Origin: CAZWRK01 sp964635875 | GTDB taxonomy: Bacteria; Pseudomonadota; Gammaproteobacteria; Burkholderiales; Aquaspirillaceae | Length of the DNA stretch: 64,000 bases | Reading direction: 5' to 3' | NCBI GenBank assembly: GCA_964635875.1 | Contig: CAZWRK010000003.1 | Coordinates: 18,578 to 82,577 of the forward strand | Part shown: piece by piece, positions 43,402-49,763 of the stretch | How positions within the stretch are numbered: the first letter of the stretch is position 1 | Layout of the letters: every line of letters begins with the position of its first letter | Notes under the pieces: model-generated | Told to the model about the DNA's origin: nothing | Databases searched by the model: none | The model's input: only the letters and a program-made list of their open reading frames with translations | Made by a program: the position numbers and the translations under genes

Positions 43402-44536
43402 CGGCAAGGTACTTGTTACGTAGTTGTTTAACCACTTTAGAAATGTCCTTCTTGTTTGCCCCGAGTAATCGCAGTACTAGCTTGTACGACGCTGACGACT
43501 TGGGTAGCACGGCTGAAAGACAATTATTAACGCCAGCATTAACGATGGCTACAGCTTTCTTATTTTCTGGTGATGTTTTTTTCTCCACTAGCTTTTGAAA
43601 CAGTAGCGCGTGTTCGTGGAAAGCGTCGCTCAGGTCGGCGCTATATTCCTTTACACGTACTTCTAGCAAAGGACGTTGTAACTCTGCGGGTAGGCCTAAC
43701 TCTTTTATTTGTTTTGACCAACGCCTAATATACCGCCTTGCGTTAGCTAGCAAATCCAAGCGACTTGTCTTACTGGTGGCGTCTATGCGAGTGACTAATC
43801 TGGACTTGAGTTTTATCGAGTCGACAGTGCCATCTTCGCGCAACAAGTAAACGTAGTGCTCACTTGGTTCATTGATGGCCCGCATGTGCGTGGCACCCGG
43901 CGAGTAGACTTTTATCTCTTTGCCTTTGTTGTTTAGCACTCGCTTCACGATATGCTTATGGTAGTCGCCAGTGAAGACGGCTTTGCGTACTTTGACTTTC
44001 TCTAGCGTACCTTCTGGACTGGTGAGATTGCCCATAAACTGCTGCCAAACTTGATGACAGAACAAGTAGTCTGTATTTGGCGGTATCTTGGCCAGTTCTT
44101 CTTCCAGTTTATCCGCAGGCGTCCAGTCTAATGCGTAGCAATTGTACTTACCGAGGTTGAACTGTTGCCCGGTAACGTGCTTTAGCAAATGGTACTGCGA
44201 GTACGGCGGGTCATACTTAGGCTCTAACAAGCTCAGCCAAGTTGGGTCTGAAAACTCATGTTGGCCTTGAATGTAGTAAATGACTTGCTGTTCTTCCGCG
44301 CGACGGTCAAACTTATCGAGCTGCTGCTTTAGGAAAGTTAGCGTGGTAATAGATGGCTGCTTAACGTCTATTACGTCACCGCACAGCACTAATGGTACGT
44401 GATACTTCAGCGCTATCTCTAGAACTTGAGTTAGCGCGTATTTTGAGTCACCGCAAATCTCGCCCCACTGCCTATCGTCCAGGTGCAAGTCAGCGGCTAT
44501 TACCGCTAGTGGTGCGCTTTTTGTTTTTAGCTTCAT
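43349..44536 (-). CDS. SbcD/gp47-like (Mre11) nuclease
   Basis: A 395-aa calcineurin-type phosphoesterase. Metal motifs: ADLHLDD (Asp16, His18), LCGDVID (53-57), GQHEF at 91-95 in place of the usual GNHD, His161 and GDYHKH (190-195). The C-terminal ~150 residues would contact the SbcC ATPase. The Asn-to-Gln change in the GNHD box is odd, since that Asn normally binds metal. The start is basic (MKLKTKSAPL). Confidence 0.9.
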   Translation of the reverse strand: MKLKTKSAPLAVIAADLHLDDRQWGEICGDSKYALTQVLEIALKYHVPLVLCGDVIDVKQPSITTLTFLKQQLDKFDRRAEEQQVIYYIQGQHEFSDPTWLSLLEPKYDPPYSQYHLLKHVTGQQFNLGKYNCYALDWTPADKLEEELAKIPPNTDYLFCHQVWQQFMGNLTSPEGTLEKVKVRKAVFTGDYHKHIVKRVLNNKGKEIKVYSPGATHMRAINEPSEHYVYLLREDGTVDSIKLKSRLVTRIDATSKTSRLDLLANARRYIRRWSKQIKELGLPAELQRPLLEVRVKEYSADLSDAFHEHALLFQKLVEKKTSPENKKAVAIVNAGVNNCLSAVLPKSSASYKLVLRLLGANKKDISKVVKQLRNKYLADESCKASKHRAKKLATT

Positions 44537-45122
44537 TTGCTAACTCTCGCTTCATGTCTTTAACCAGCAGCAGCCAAGCCGTATTTGTCACGAACCCAGG
44601 ATAGGTTTTGATCGCTGGTACTGTACTAAGCACGTTGTTGAGAAACGTTAGAAAGTTAATCTTAGCCAGCTTGAGTGCGTCACTCACTAATTTCTTAGCT
44701 TCTGGGTTATCGCACTCTTCAAACTGATTGTATAGACTGGCAACGTCTTGGTACATGCGGTATAGCGTGCCTATTGCATCGCAGTATGCTTCCAGTAAGT
44801 CGATTGGTACGTTTTCCCAATCCGCAGTAGAAAATACAGTTGGCGCAGGTCTGACTAACTGCCGAGCTTTATTCAGCCTGGCGATTATATGCGAAGAGTA
44901 GGTTAGCAGTTTATTGTACTGCTCAATTGGCAGCACGCTCAACTGAACCTTGTTGACTATGGCAAATAACGTGGATAGCTCTTTGGTGACAGCCAGCCAT
45001 TCTTGCTTATAGCCTTGATACGTACCTGTCACAGCTGGTGTTTCGGCGACTGGTTTTTTGAGCGCTACTTGTGGCTTTGCCACAACCGGAGCAGCTTGTT
45101 TGATTTTGAACTTAATCGTCAT
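44490..45122 (-). CDS. Unknown basic-tailed protein (210 aa)
   Basis: Start set at ATG 45122 (the frame opens at a TTG, 45173). It begins MTIKFKIKQAAPVV, a Lys/hydrophobic tail, then a Pro/Ala/Lys linker and a helical body (KELSTLFAIVNKVQLSVLP, CDAIGTLYRMYQDVASLYNQ). First gene of the gp46/47-UvsW-helicase operon, downstream of an intergenic region with an inverted repeat. No family recognised. Confidence 0.75.
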   Translation of the reverse strand: MTIKFKIKQAAPVVAKPQVALKKPVAETPAVTGTYQGYKQEWLAVTKELSTLFAIVNKVQLSVLPIEQYNKLLTYSSHIIARLNKARQLVRPAPTVFSTADWENVPIDLLEAYCDAIGTLYRMYQDVASLYNQFEECDNPEAKKLVSDALKLAKINFLTFLNNVLSTVPAIKTYPGFVTNTAWLLLVKDMKRELANEAKNKKRTTSGNSR

Positions 45123-45190
45123 TTGCTTTTCGCTATTTGCAGACAGTGGTGTGGGAAAGCGACAGAAAAGCAATTATATCATGTTCTAAT

Positions 45191-45247
45191 TAGCCAAGTA
45201 ACAGAAGTACGCCGTAGAATCTTTGAGATACCGCTGTTACTTGGCTA
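45191..45247. promoter_or_regulatory. 14-bp inverted repeat upstream of the replication operon
   Basis: Perfect arms TAGCCAAGTAACAG (45191-45204) and CTGTTACTTGGCTA (45234-45247) around a 29-nt spacer. It lies 69 nt upstream of the 210-aa gene ATG and downstream of the terminator. No T-run follows, so an operator or a structured 5' leader is more likely than a terminator. Confidence 0.6.
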
Positions 45248-45310
45248 GTTTAGGCTACGATATTATTGTTAAGTAGCGTATTTCAGTCATTTTTTAATGA
45301 CTAAAAAAAC

Positions 45311-45341
45311 GAGCCACGGGGAGACTAACTCCCCGTGGCTC
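45311..45341 (-). terminator. Strong Rho-independent terminator
   Basis: 13-bp perfect stem GAGCCACGGGGAG/CTCCCCGTGGCTC, loop ACTAA, followed on the minus strand by GTTTTTTTAG. Ends the AT-hook/acidic gene transcript. Confidence 0.95.
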
Positions 45342-45365
45342 TAAAGCTATCTAGCTACTAGTAGC

Positions 45366-46355
45366 TTACTTTTTCTTCTTCTTCTTGTACTTCTTTTCCT
45401 GATAGTACTGCAAGAAGTGCTTTTTCAGCTGAGACGGGCTCATCGCTTTAACTTGCTTAGGCGACATACCGACGCCGATCAAGTTGGCCGCAATGATTTC
45501 GCCAGTCAACTCTGCCGGGATTTCCTTGACGCTGCCGATTTGCGAAAACGCATCGGCAACTTTGACATCGAAGGTAAACGGCGCATACTTACCGTTCTTC
45601 GGCGAAGGCAAAGTCAATTCGACTTCTTCCTCGTCGTCTTCATCGTCGTCATCGGATTCCTCATCATCATCATCATCATCATCAGATTCCTCATCGTCAT
45701 CCGACTCTTCATCATCGTCCGATTCTTCGTCGTCCGATTCTTCGTCGTCGTCTGACTCCTCATCATCGTCGGATTCTTCGTCGTCATCCGATTCCTCATC
45801 ATCGTCGGATTCTTCGTCGTCATCCGATTCCTCGTCATCGTCTGACTCTTCATCGTCGTCGGATTCCTCGTCATCGTCTGACTCTTCATCGTCGTCGGAT
45901 TCTTCATCATCATCCGATTCTTCGTCGTCAGAATCATTGTCGGAATCATCGTCATCCGACTCTTCTTCTTCCTCGTCCTCGTCTTCGGATTCTTCTTCCT
46001 CTTCGTCCTCGTCTTCGTCTTCAGCCTTCTTCTTGCTGGCTTTCTTACCTTTACCCAGCAATTCGCTGATGCTGACTTTCGTGCCGTCTTCAAGGATCAC
46101 GGCAGCGATGGCGACGGTGGCGGCGGCTTTTTCCTTCGACTTCTTCACTTTCTTTTCCTTCTTCACGGCTTGCTCCTCTTTGTTCTTGGCAGGACGACCC
46201 GGTTTCTTCTTGTCTTTGTCCGCTTTAGGCGGACGGCCAGGGCCTTTTTTCTTCTTCGCACCTTTGTCGGACTTTGGCGGACGGCCAGGGCCTTTCTTCT
46301 TAGCGCCCTTATCAGACTTTGGCGGACGGCCAGGGCCTTTCTTCTTCTTTGCCAT
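45366..46355 (-). CDS. AT-hook-repeat, poly-acidic chromatin-like protein
   Basis: A 329-aa protein in three parts. Residues ~1-65 carry four AT-hook-like repeats (GPGRPPK three times, then KPGRPAK) among lysines, which would sit in the minor groove of A/T-rich DNA. Residues ~105-240 are a huge acidic block made mainly of repeated ESDDDE hexads. The last ~80 residues form a small domain (FTFDVKVADAFSQIGSVKEI, GVGMSPKQVKAMSPSQLKKHF) ending in six lysines. SD AAGGGG, strong terminator: likely abundant. Architecture resembles a eukaryotic HMG/nucleoplasmin-like protein; DNA organisation is inferred. I know no named family. Confidence 0.85.
   Translation of the reverse strand: MAKKKKGPGRPPKSDKGAKKKGPGRPPKSDKGAKKKKGPGRPPKADKDKKKPGRPAKNKEEQAVKKEKKVKKSKEKAAATVAIAAVILEDGTKVSISELLGKGKKASKKKAEDEDEDEEEEESEDEDEEEEESDDDDSDNDSDDEESDDDEESDDDEESDDDEESDDDEESDDDEESDDDEESDDDEESDDDEESDDDEESDDDEESDDEESDDDEESDDDEESDDDDDDDEESDDDDEDDEEEVELTLPSPKNGKYAPFTFDVKVADAFSQIGSVKEIPAELTGEIIAANLIGVGMSPKQVKAMSPSQLKKHFLQYYQEKKYKKKKKK
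45640..46010. repeat. Imperfect 18-bp repeats encoding ESDDDE hexads
   Basis: Successive GAT/GAC/GAA/TCC-type codons repeat with an 18-bp period on the minus strand. Synonymous differences between copies show they are not brand-new copies. They also produce Ser-rich antisense frames that are not genes. Confidence 0.85.
46191..46353. repeat. 45-48-bp repeats encoding AT-hook units
   Basis: GGCGGACGGCCAGGGCCTTT recurs at 46228, 46276 and 46321, with a degenerate copy at about 46191. Each encodes one KKGPGRPPK unit. Confidence 0.85.
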
Positions 46356-46375
46356 TGTTAGTTCCCCTTAGAGGT

Positions 46376-46816
46376 TTAACAGTAGTAGCCTAAACGGCGA
46401 CACAACCACTGCATCGCTTTTTTATGCTTCAAATTTGCTTCAGACGCAATTCGACCCAGAGTTTCATACCCTGGCTTAGTAAAACCTAGAGCGCTTAACT
46501 TGCAGTAGATTTCGTCGAGAGCCTTCTCTCCAAAATTCTTTATTGCTAGTAGCTTCTCTGGCCTAGTTTGCAGCAGGTCGTTAATGCTGCTTATTGACGC
46601 CGATTCTAACGAAGTCAGTACTTTGCAGGACAGCCCTAAGTCGGTAAGCGGTCTATCTAGATACTTTCTCATCGCTACCGTTACTACAGTTCTAACGGGC
46701 TTTACCGGCTGCTTAGGTTTAATCGCTGGTGGCGCACTGTTGACGCTTACAGTAGTTGCCTTTACTACGAACTTAATTTTTTTCGTAGGCGGCTTAAACC
46801 TAATTGTCCGGCGCAT
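46376..46816 (-). CDS. Stand-alone RNA polymerase alpha-subunit C-terminal-domain homologue
   Basis: About 146 aa from ATG 46816, which follows the previous stop by 1 nt; SD weak, and the frame extends upstream to 46885. Residues ~50-115 align end to end with the bacterial alpha-CTD: YLDRPLTDLGLS, INDLLQTRPEKLLAIKNFGEKALDEI written across two helix-hairpin-helix units. Against E. coli alpha, Arg265 is Lys65, Gly296 and Lys298 are kept (Gly96, Lys98), Ser299 is Ala99. The first 45 residues are a basic tail (TIRFKPPTKKIKFVVK). There is no alpha N-terminal domain, so it cannot build RNA polymerase; it could bind promoter UP elements or activators and redirect host transcription. Confidence 0.8.
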   Translation of the reverse strand: MRRTIRFKPPTKKIKFVVKATTVSVNSAPPAIKPKQPVKPVRTVVTVAMRKYLDRPLTDLGLSCKVLTSLESASISSINDLLQTRPEKLLAIKNFGEKALDEIYCKLSALGFTKPGYETLGRIASEANLKHKKAMQWLCRRLGYYC

Positions 46817-46817
46817 C

Positions 46818-47531
46818 CTAAGTACGACTACATTCTTCGGCGTATCTAACAAGTTTGTCATTTCGTAGTACACCATATGCAGCAAAGAGCCGCAAATTTT
46901 TACGTGCGTTTAGTACTAGAACGGTTTGATCGCTTTCACTAGTCAGAACGGATAGCGGAAACGTACAAAACGTTCCGATCAGTTTGGCTAGTTCACGAGC
47001 ACTTTCGACTCTGTGGTAAGACTGTTTAAATTCCGGTCCGCGGTTGCTCAGTCTTACCGTTGTTGCGATAGGCACTGCATGTAGAACGTTTATAGTGACA
47101 ACATACTTGTTGTTATCTGTGATGTTTATTGTCACTAGCTTTATAGAGCCTTCTGATTTTGCAACACGCGGAAATTTTATTTTCCGCCATGCTAGCAGTT
47201 GGCCACGCAGCTTACTACCGCTAACGGTTACTTCATGAGTCTGTACTATCAACGCATACTTAGGGTTTTTAAGTCTCCAACTTTTTTTAGCTTTGTCAAA
47301 GAACAGAGCAGTTTTGACTCTGTCAAAAGTCGGATTGACTACTTGCCTTACCCAACAAAACGGGCATACTGACGGTGTTCGGCAGCTTTTAAATTTCTCT
47401 ACAGGATAGTTCACTATTCCAGGTCTACAGAAGGATAGAATCGTTCTGGGACCGTTATTATCCGCAATGCCTTTGATAGCTTGATTGCGAAGGTGGAACA
47501 ACTGTAGCGTTACTTTAGCTACCAAATACAC
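46818..47531 (-). CDS. Unknown protein with Cys knuckle (237 aa)
   Basis: Starts at a GTG 13 nt inside the small upstream ORF; no SD is seen. It has a CRTPSVCPFCWVR stretch near residue 50, which could be half of a zinc site and recalls plasmid Rep proteins, but no HUH or Tyr motif supports that. The rest is alpha/beta (YALIVQTHEVTVSGSKL, KYVVTINVLHAVPIATTVRL). Directly upstream of the alpha-CTD gene. Confidence 0.65.
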   Translation of the reverse strand: MYLVAKVTLQLFHLRNQAIKGIADNNGPRTILSFCRPGIVNYPVEKFKSCRTPSVCPFCWVRQVVNPTFDRVKTALFFDKAKKSWRLKNPKYALIVQTHEVTVSGSKLRGQLLAWRKIKFPRVAKSEGSIKLVTINITDNNKYVVTINVLHAVPIATTVRLSNRGPEFKQSYHRVESARELAKLIGTFCTFPLSVLTSESDQTVLVLNARKNLRLFAAYGVLRNDKLVRYAEECSRT

Positions 47532-47674
47532 TGGTACTTTTTTTCTTCCACAGTCTCCGTGAAAGAAACAACCAAGTACCGAACGTCTTCCAGCACCGGC
47601 CCGTAATGTCTGACGGATACTTTCAGCCTCACCAAGTCTTGTGTACCTGGTTTTAATGCGTTGGTATATCTCAT
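47519..47674 (-). CDS. Possible small protein (51 aa)
   Basis: Frame MRYTNALKPGTQDLVRLKV...CIW from ATG 47674 to TAG 47519. Composition looks coding (beta strand pattern, no low complexity) and it fills an otherwise empty 186-nt gap. No SD is visible, so confidence is moderate. Confidence 0.45.
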   Translation of the reverse strand: MRYTNALKPGTQDLVRLKVSVRHYGPVLEDVRYLVVSFTETVEEKKYQCIW

Positions 47675-47717
47675 CAAATAGCGGGGTAAGCCGCGAGTTA
47701 ACGGTGCTGGAAACCAG

Positions 47718-48284
47718 TCAACTTTTTCTTGTCTTAGACTTGTCGACTATCTTGATTTTGGAACGAGGCTTTTTTGCCGGTGTCACTGGCGCCGATGCAG
47801 CCGCAGGTTTGACTTGCGCTTTTGGCTTTGGCTTGACTACTTTTGTAACCTTAGCTACAGGCACCTCGCGTTGTTTTGGCAAAGTTACTGCCACTGTTAA
47901 CGGCTTAGGTGTGTAGTCTTCCGGTGCAGTCAGCTTTGGCAAAACAACTGGCTCAATCGTATCGGCGATGCTAGGCGCAGACTTTTCTAACGTCGAAGCA
48001 GTACCGGGCGCTGGTGCTGATTTTACCGGATCGGTTTCAGTTAGCAAAGAACTTACAGCGACTTCGGGTACTACTGTTTGATTGGCAGGTTGAGTTCCGT
48101 GTTGAGCAACTATTGTATGCCGATCCGCTTTGGAAGGCTTGTAACCTCTGATTACAAACCCACGATGGCAGCCAGCACAAATCTTTTCTTCACGCGCAAT
48201 GCTGCCATCTGCTCGCAGCTCAACGTACTTCAACGCTGGTTTTGCGTTGATACCTTTCGCGTGACAGATGCCGCAATTGTACAT
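47718..48284 (-). CDS. Small zinc-ribbon protein with Pro/Lys tail
   Basis: A 188-aa protein. Residues 1-50 hold two CxxC pairs (CGIC at 4-7 and CAGC at about 37-40), a classic four-cysteine zinc ribbon. The rest is a long unfolded Pro/Ala/Thr/Lys region ending with KKPRSKIKIVDKSKTRKS. It probably binds nucleic acid or RNA polymerase; no family assigned. Near the alpha-CTD gene. Confidence 0.7.
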   Translation of the reverse strand: MYNCGICHAKGINAKPALKYVELRADGSIAREEKICAGCHRGFVIRGYKPSKADRHTIVAQHGTQPANQTVVPEVAVSSLLTETDPVKSAPAPGTASTLEKSAPSIADTIEPVVLPKLTAPEDYTPKPLTVAVTLPKQREVPVAKVTKVVKPKPKAQVKPAAASAPVTPAKKPRSKIKIVDKSKTRKS

Positions 48285-48359
48285 TATCGAATCCTTGTTT
48301 CAAGTGGCTCGGAACTGCTAATGACATATTTTTGACAGCTTCTTTTCCGTACTAGCTCG

Positions 48360-49292
48360 TTACTTCTTCTTTTTTGCAAACCTTCTTTCGAGGGCAGCTT
48401 TTCGCTCGGCAACTGCTTCTGGATAGTAGCGCTCAAATACATCGTACAAAGGCAAGCCTTCGTCCATGACTGAATCATACTCTGTATTCTTGTCGCCTAG
48501 CGGAGTAAGTAACTCACTGAAGCCGTTTGCAGCTAGTAAGACATGCAAGGACAACTTATCTTCGTCGGACAAGCCAGCAAACTTAATGGAGAAGTCTTGT
48601 GAAAGTACATTCCACTTTAGACCGCCAGGCGCTAATATCGGCGAGTAAGCTTTAGCTGCCGCAGCTGCGGAGTTAAACTCGACGTTCATTGCGTGCAACT
48701 TGGCACGGAACTCCGAGTTTACTTCAAAAGCTTTTTGACGGCTGGCTATTATTGTCTTTACTCGATTGCGCTCGGCTCGCGCTACTTCGCGGGCTTTACT
48801 GTAGGCTGTTTTAAACAAGGCAGCTAGTCGCTTTACGTCTAGCTTTTTGTTTTCAACCTTGACGGCGTTTTGGCTAAGCAACCCGGCGCCAATATTACCG
48901 GACTCCGTAAAGCTAGGCACTCTAACGGTGATGCCATTAAACCACAGTATCTTTGGCTTACCGTTTGCTTTAGCCGTATCTAACTGGCTGCCAATATCGA
49001 CGTGGCACTTGAAAGATACGCTAGAATTTTTCTTAGTCGTATCCTCTACTGCTAAGACTAGTACGTCGTGAAACGGACTAGTTTTAGAAGTATCTAATGT
49101 AACTTGCGTTATTTGCAGCGGCTTAAGTTCATTGGCAACCCAACCAATGATTTTGCTTTTTGCAAACGCAACTACGTCTTTAATTGTTTCCGCAGAGAAA
49201 TCTGCTGCAACTAGTCCTGCTTTGGTACCGGCATTGACCGCCGGTTTATTGACTTTAAACAGCAGTTTTTGAACTTTTTGTTGCTTTGGCAT
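48360..49292 (-). CDS. Unknown protein (310 aa) with basic ends
   Basis: Begins MPKQQKVQKLLFKVNKPAV (Lys/hydrophobic tail) and ends in KKKK. The body is alpha/beta with a long basic helix near residues 155-200 (KTAYSKAREVARAERNRVK). It overlaps the SEC-C gene by 82 nt. No family recognised. Confidence 0.75.
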   Translation of the reverse strand: MPKQQKVQKLLFKVNKPAVNAGTKAGLVAADFSAETIKDVVAFAKSKIIGWVANELKPLQITQVTLDTSKTSPFHDVLVLAVEDTTKKNSSVSFKCHVDIGSQLDTAKANGKPKILWFNGITVRVPSFTESGNIGAGLLSQNAVKVENKKLDVKRLAALFKTAYSKAREVARAERNRVKTIIASRQKAFEVNSEFRAKLHAMNVEFNSAAAAAKAYSPILAPGGLKWNVLSQDFSIKFAGLSDEDKLSLHVLLAANGFSELLTPLGDKNTEYDSVMDEGLPLYDVFERYYPEAVAERKAALERRFAKKKK

Positions 49293-49462
49293 GGGCAGAG
49301 TTGGTTGCGGCCAATTTTTTGCACAGTTTGAACCAGGTAGCTGAGCATAAGCACCGCCGCGCGATTATACATCTGCATCGACGTAGCTGAATCTGCTTTA
49401 TCGGTTTCCACAACACGAAGCCACGCTTCTGTTGTTTTCACTGGAACCTTAATTACATCCAT
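49211..49462 (-). CDS. Small SEC-C-motif protein
   Basis: An 83-aa protein with an AGGGG-type SD. Residues 50-68 (IGRNQLCPCQSNKKFKNCC) are a SEC-C zinc motif with C-x-C-x8-CC at 56, 58, 67 and 68, as at the C-terminus of SecA, where it binds zinc and SecB. The N-terminus is a short helix with MQMYNRAAVLMLSYLVQTV. It could bind SecB or the ribosome; unproven. It is the first gene downstream of the iteron region. Confidence 0.75.
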   Translation of the reverse strand: MDVIKVPVKTTEAWLRVVETDKADSATSMQMYNRAAVLMLSYLVQTVQKIGRNQLCPCQSNKKFKNCCLKSINRRSMPVPKQD

Positions 49463-49473
49463 TTTTACCCCTA

Positions 49474-49553
49474 GAGTTAGGTGAGTGCCCGAGTTAGGAG
49501 AGTACCCGAGTTAGGAGAGTGGTCGAGTTAGGTGAGTACCCGAGTTAGGTGAT
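49474..49553. repeat. Five 17-bp direct repeats (iteron-like)
   Basis: Units GAGTTAGGWGAGTRCCC start at 49474, 49491, 49508, 49525 and 49542 (the last is cut short at about 49553). Copies differ at two or three positions only. Direct, head-to-tail and without spacers, so not a CRISPR array. Confidence 0.9.
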
Positions 49554-49564
49554 ACTTCTTAAAA

Positions 49565-49585
49565 CAAACAACCATAGGTTGTTTG
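49565..49585 (-). terminator. Likely terminator of the ThyX transcript
   Basis: 9-bp stem CAAACAACC/GGTTGTTTG with an ATA loop, followed on the minus strand by TTTTAAG. It is about 180 nt past the ThyX stop. Confidence 0.65.
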
Positions 49586-49658
49586 CTTTAACAAGAGACT
49601 AATCAAAAACAAGAGTAAAGAAAGTTGAAACTACGTATCGTAAACTCTACGATGTTAT

Positions 49659-49716
49659 GCGATAATGGTTGCGTTGCGGTGCTCGCTGCGCTCGCACCGC
49701 GTAGCACCAATATCGC
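49659..49716. repeat. Nested inverted repeat
   Basis: Outer arms GCGATAATGGT (49659-49669) and ACCAATATCGC (49706-49716) pair at 10 of 11 positions. Inner arms GCGGTGC (49676-49682) and GCACCGC (49694-49700) are perfect. Could form a cruciform or an RNA structure. Confidence 0.6.
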
Positions 49717-49724
49717 AAGCTATC

Positions 49725-49746
49725 GGCGAGTCGCAAGCGACTCGCC
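49725..49746. repeat. 9-bp inverted repeat
   Basis: GGCGAGTCG / CGACTCGCC with a CAAG loop, 17 bp before the ThyX stop codon. On the plus strand TCTTTT follows; on the minus strand there is no T-run. Confidence 0.6.
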
Positions 49747-49763
49747 TCTTTTCACCGAACAGA

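Larger units (their letters stand above)
49463..49763. other. Iteron-like intergenic region; candidate origin or control locus
   Basis: 301 bp without a supported gene. It contains five 17-bp direct repeats, an A/T-rich stretch, a terminator-like hairpin and three more palindromes (ATCGTA/TACGAT at 49637-49653; an imperfect outer stem 49659-49716; 49725-49746). This kind of layout is found at iteron origins, but no initiator-binding site is known here. Confidence 0.5.

Noticed and set aside
45205..45233. Second terminator at the 45191-45247 inverted repeat
   Set aside because: The loop is 29 nt long and no T-run follows either arm.
45484..46371. Plus-strand Ser-rich ORF of 295 aa
   Set aside because: Antisense shadow of the ESDDDE repeats and AT-hook repeats; the minus-strand frame has the SD, terminator and meaningful domains.
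46818..47531. Rolling-circle Rep protein
   Set aside because: The CPFCWVR stretch recalls Rep proteins, but no HUH metal motif or catalytic Tyr context is seen.
48284..48478. Minus-strand ORF of 65 aa
   Set aside because: Mostly inside the 310-aa gene in another frame, no SD, unnatural composition.
49474..49553. CRISPR array
   Set aside because: The 17-bp repeats are back to back with no spacers and there are no cas genes.
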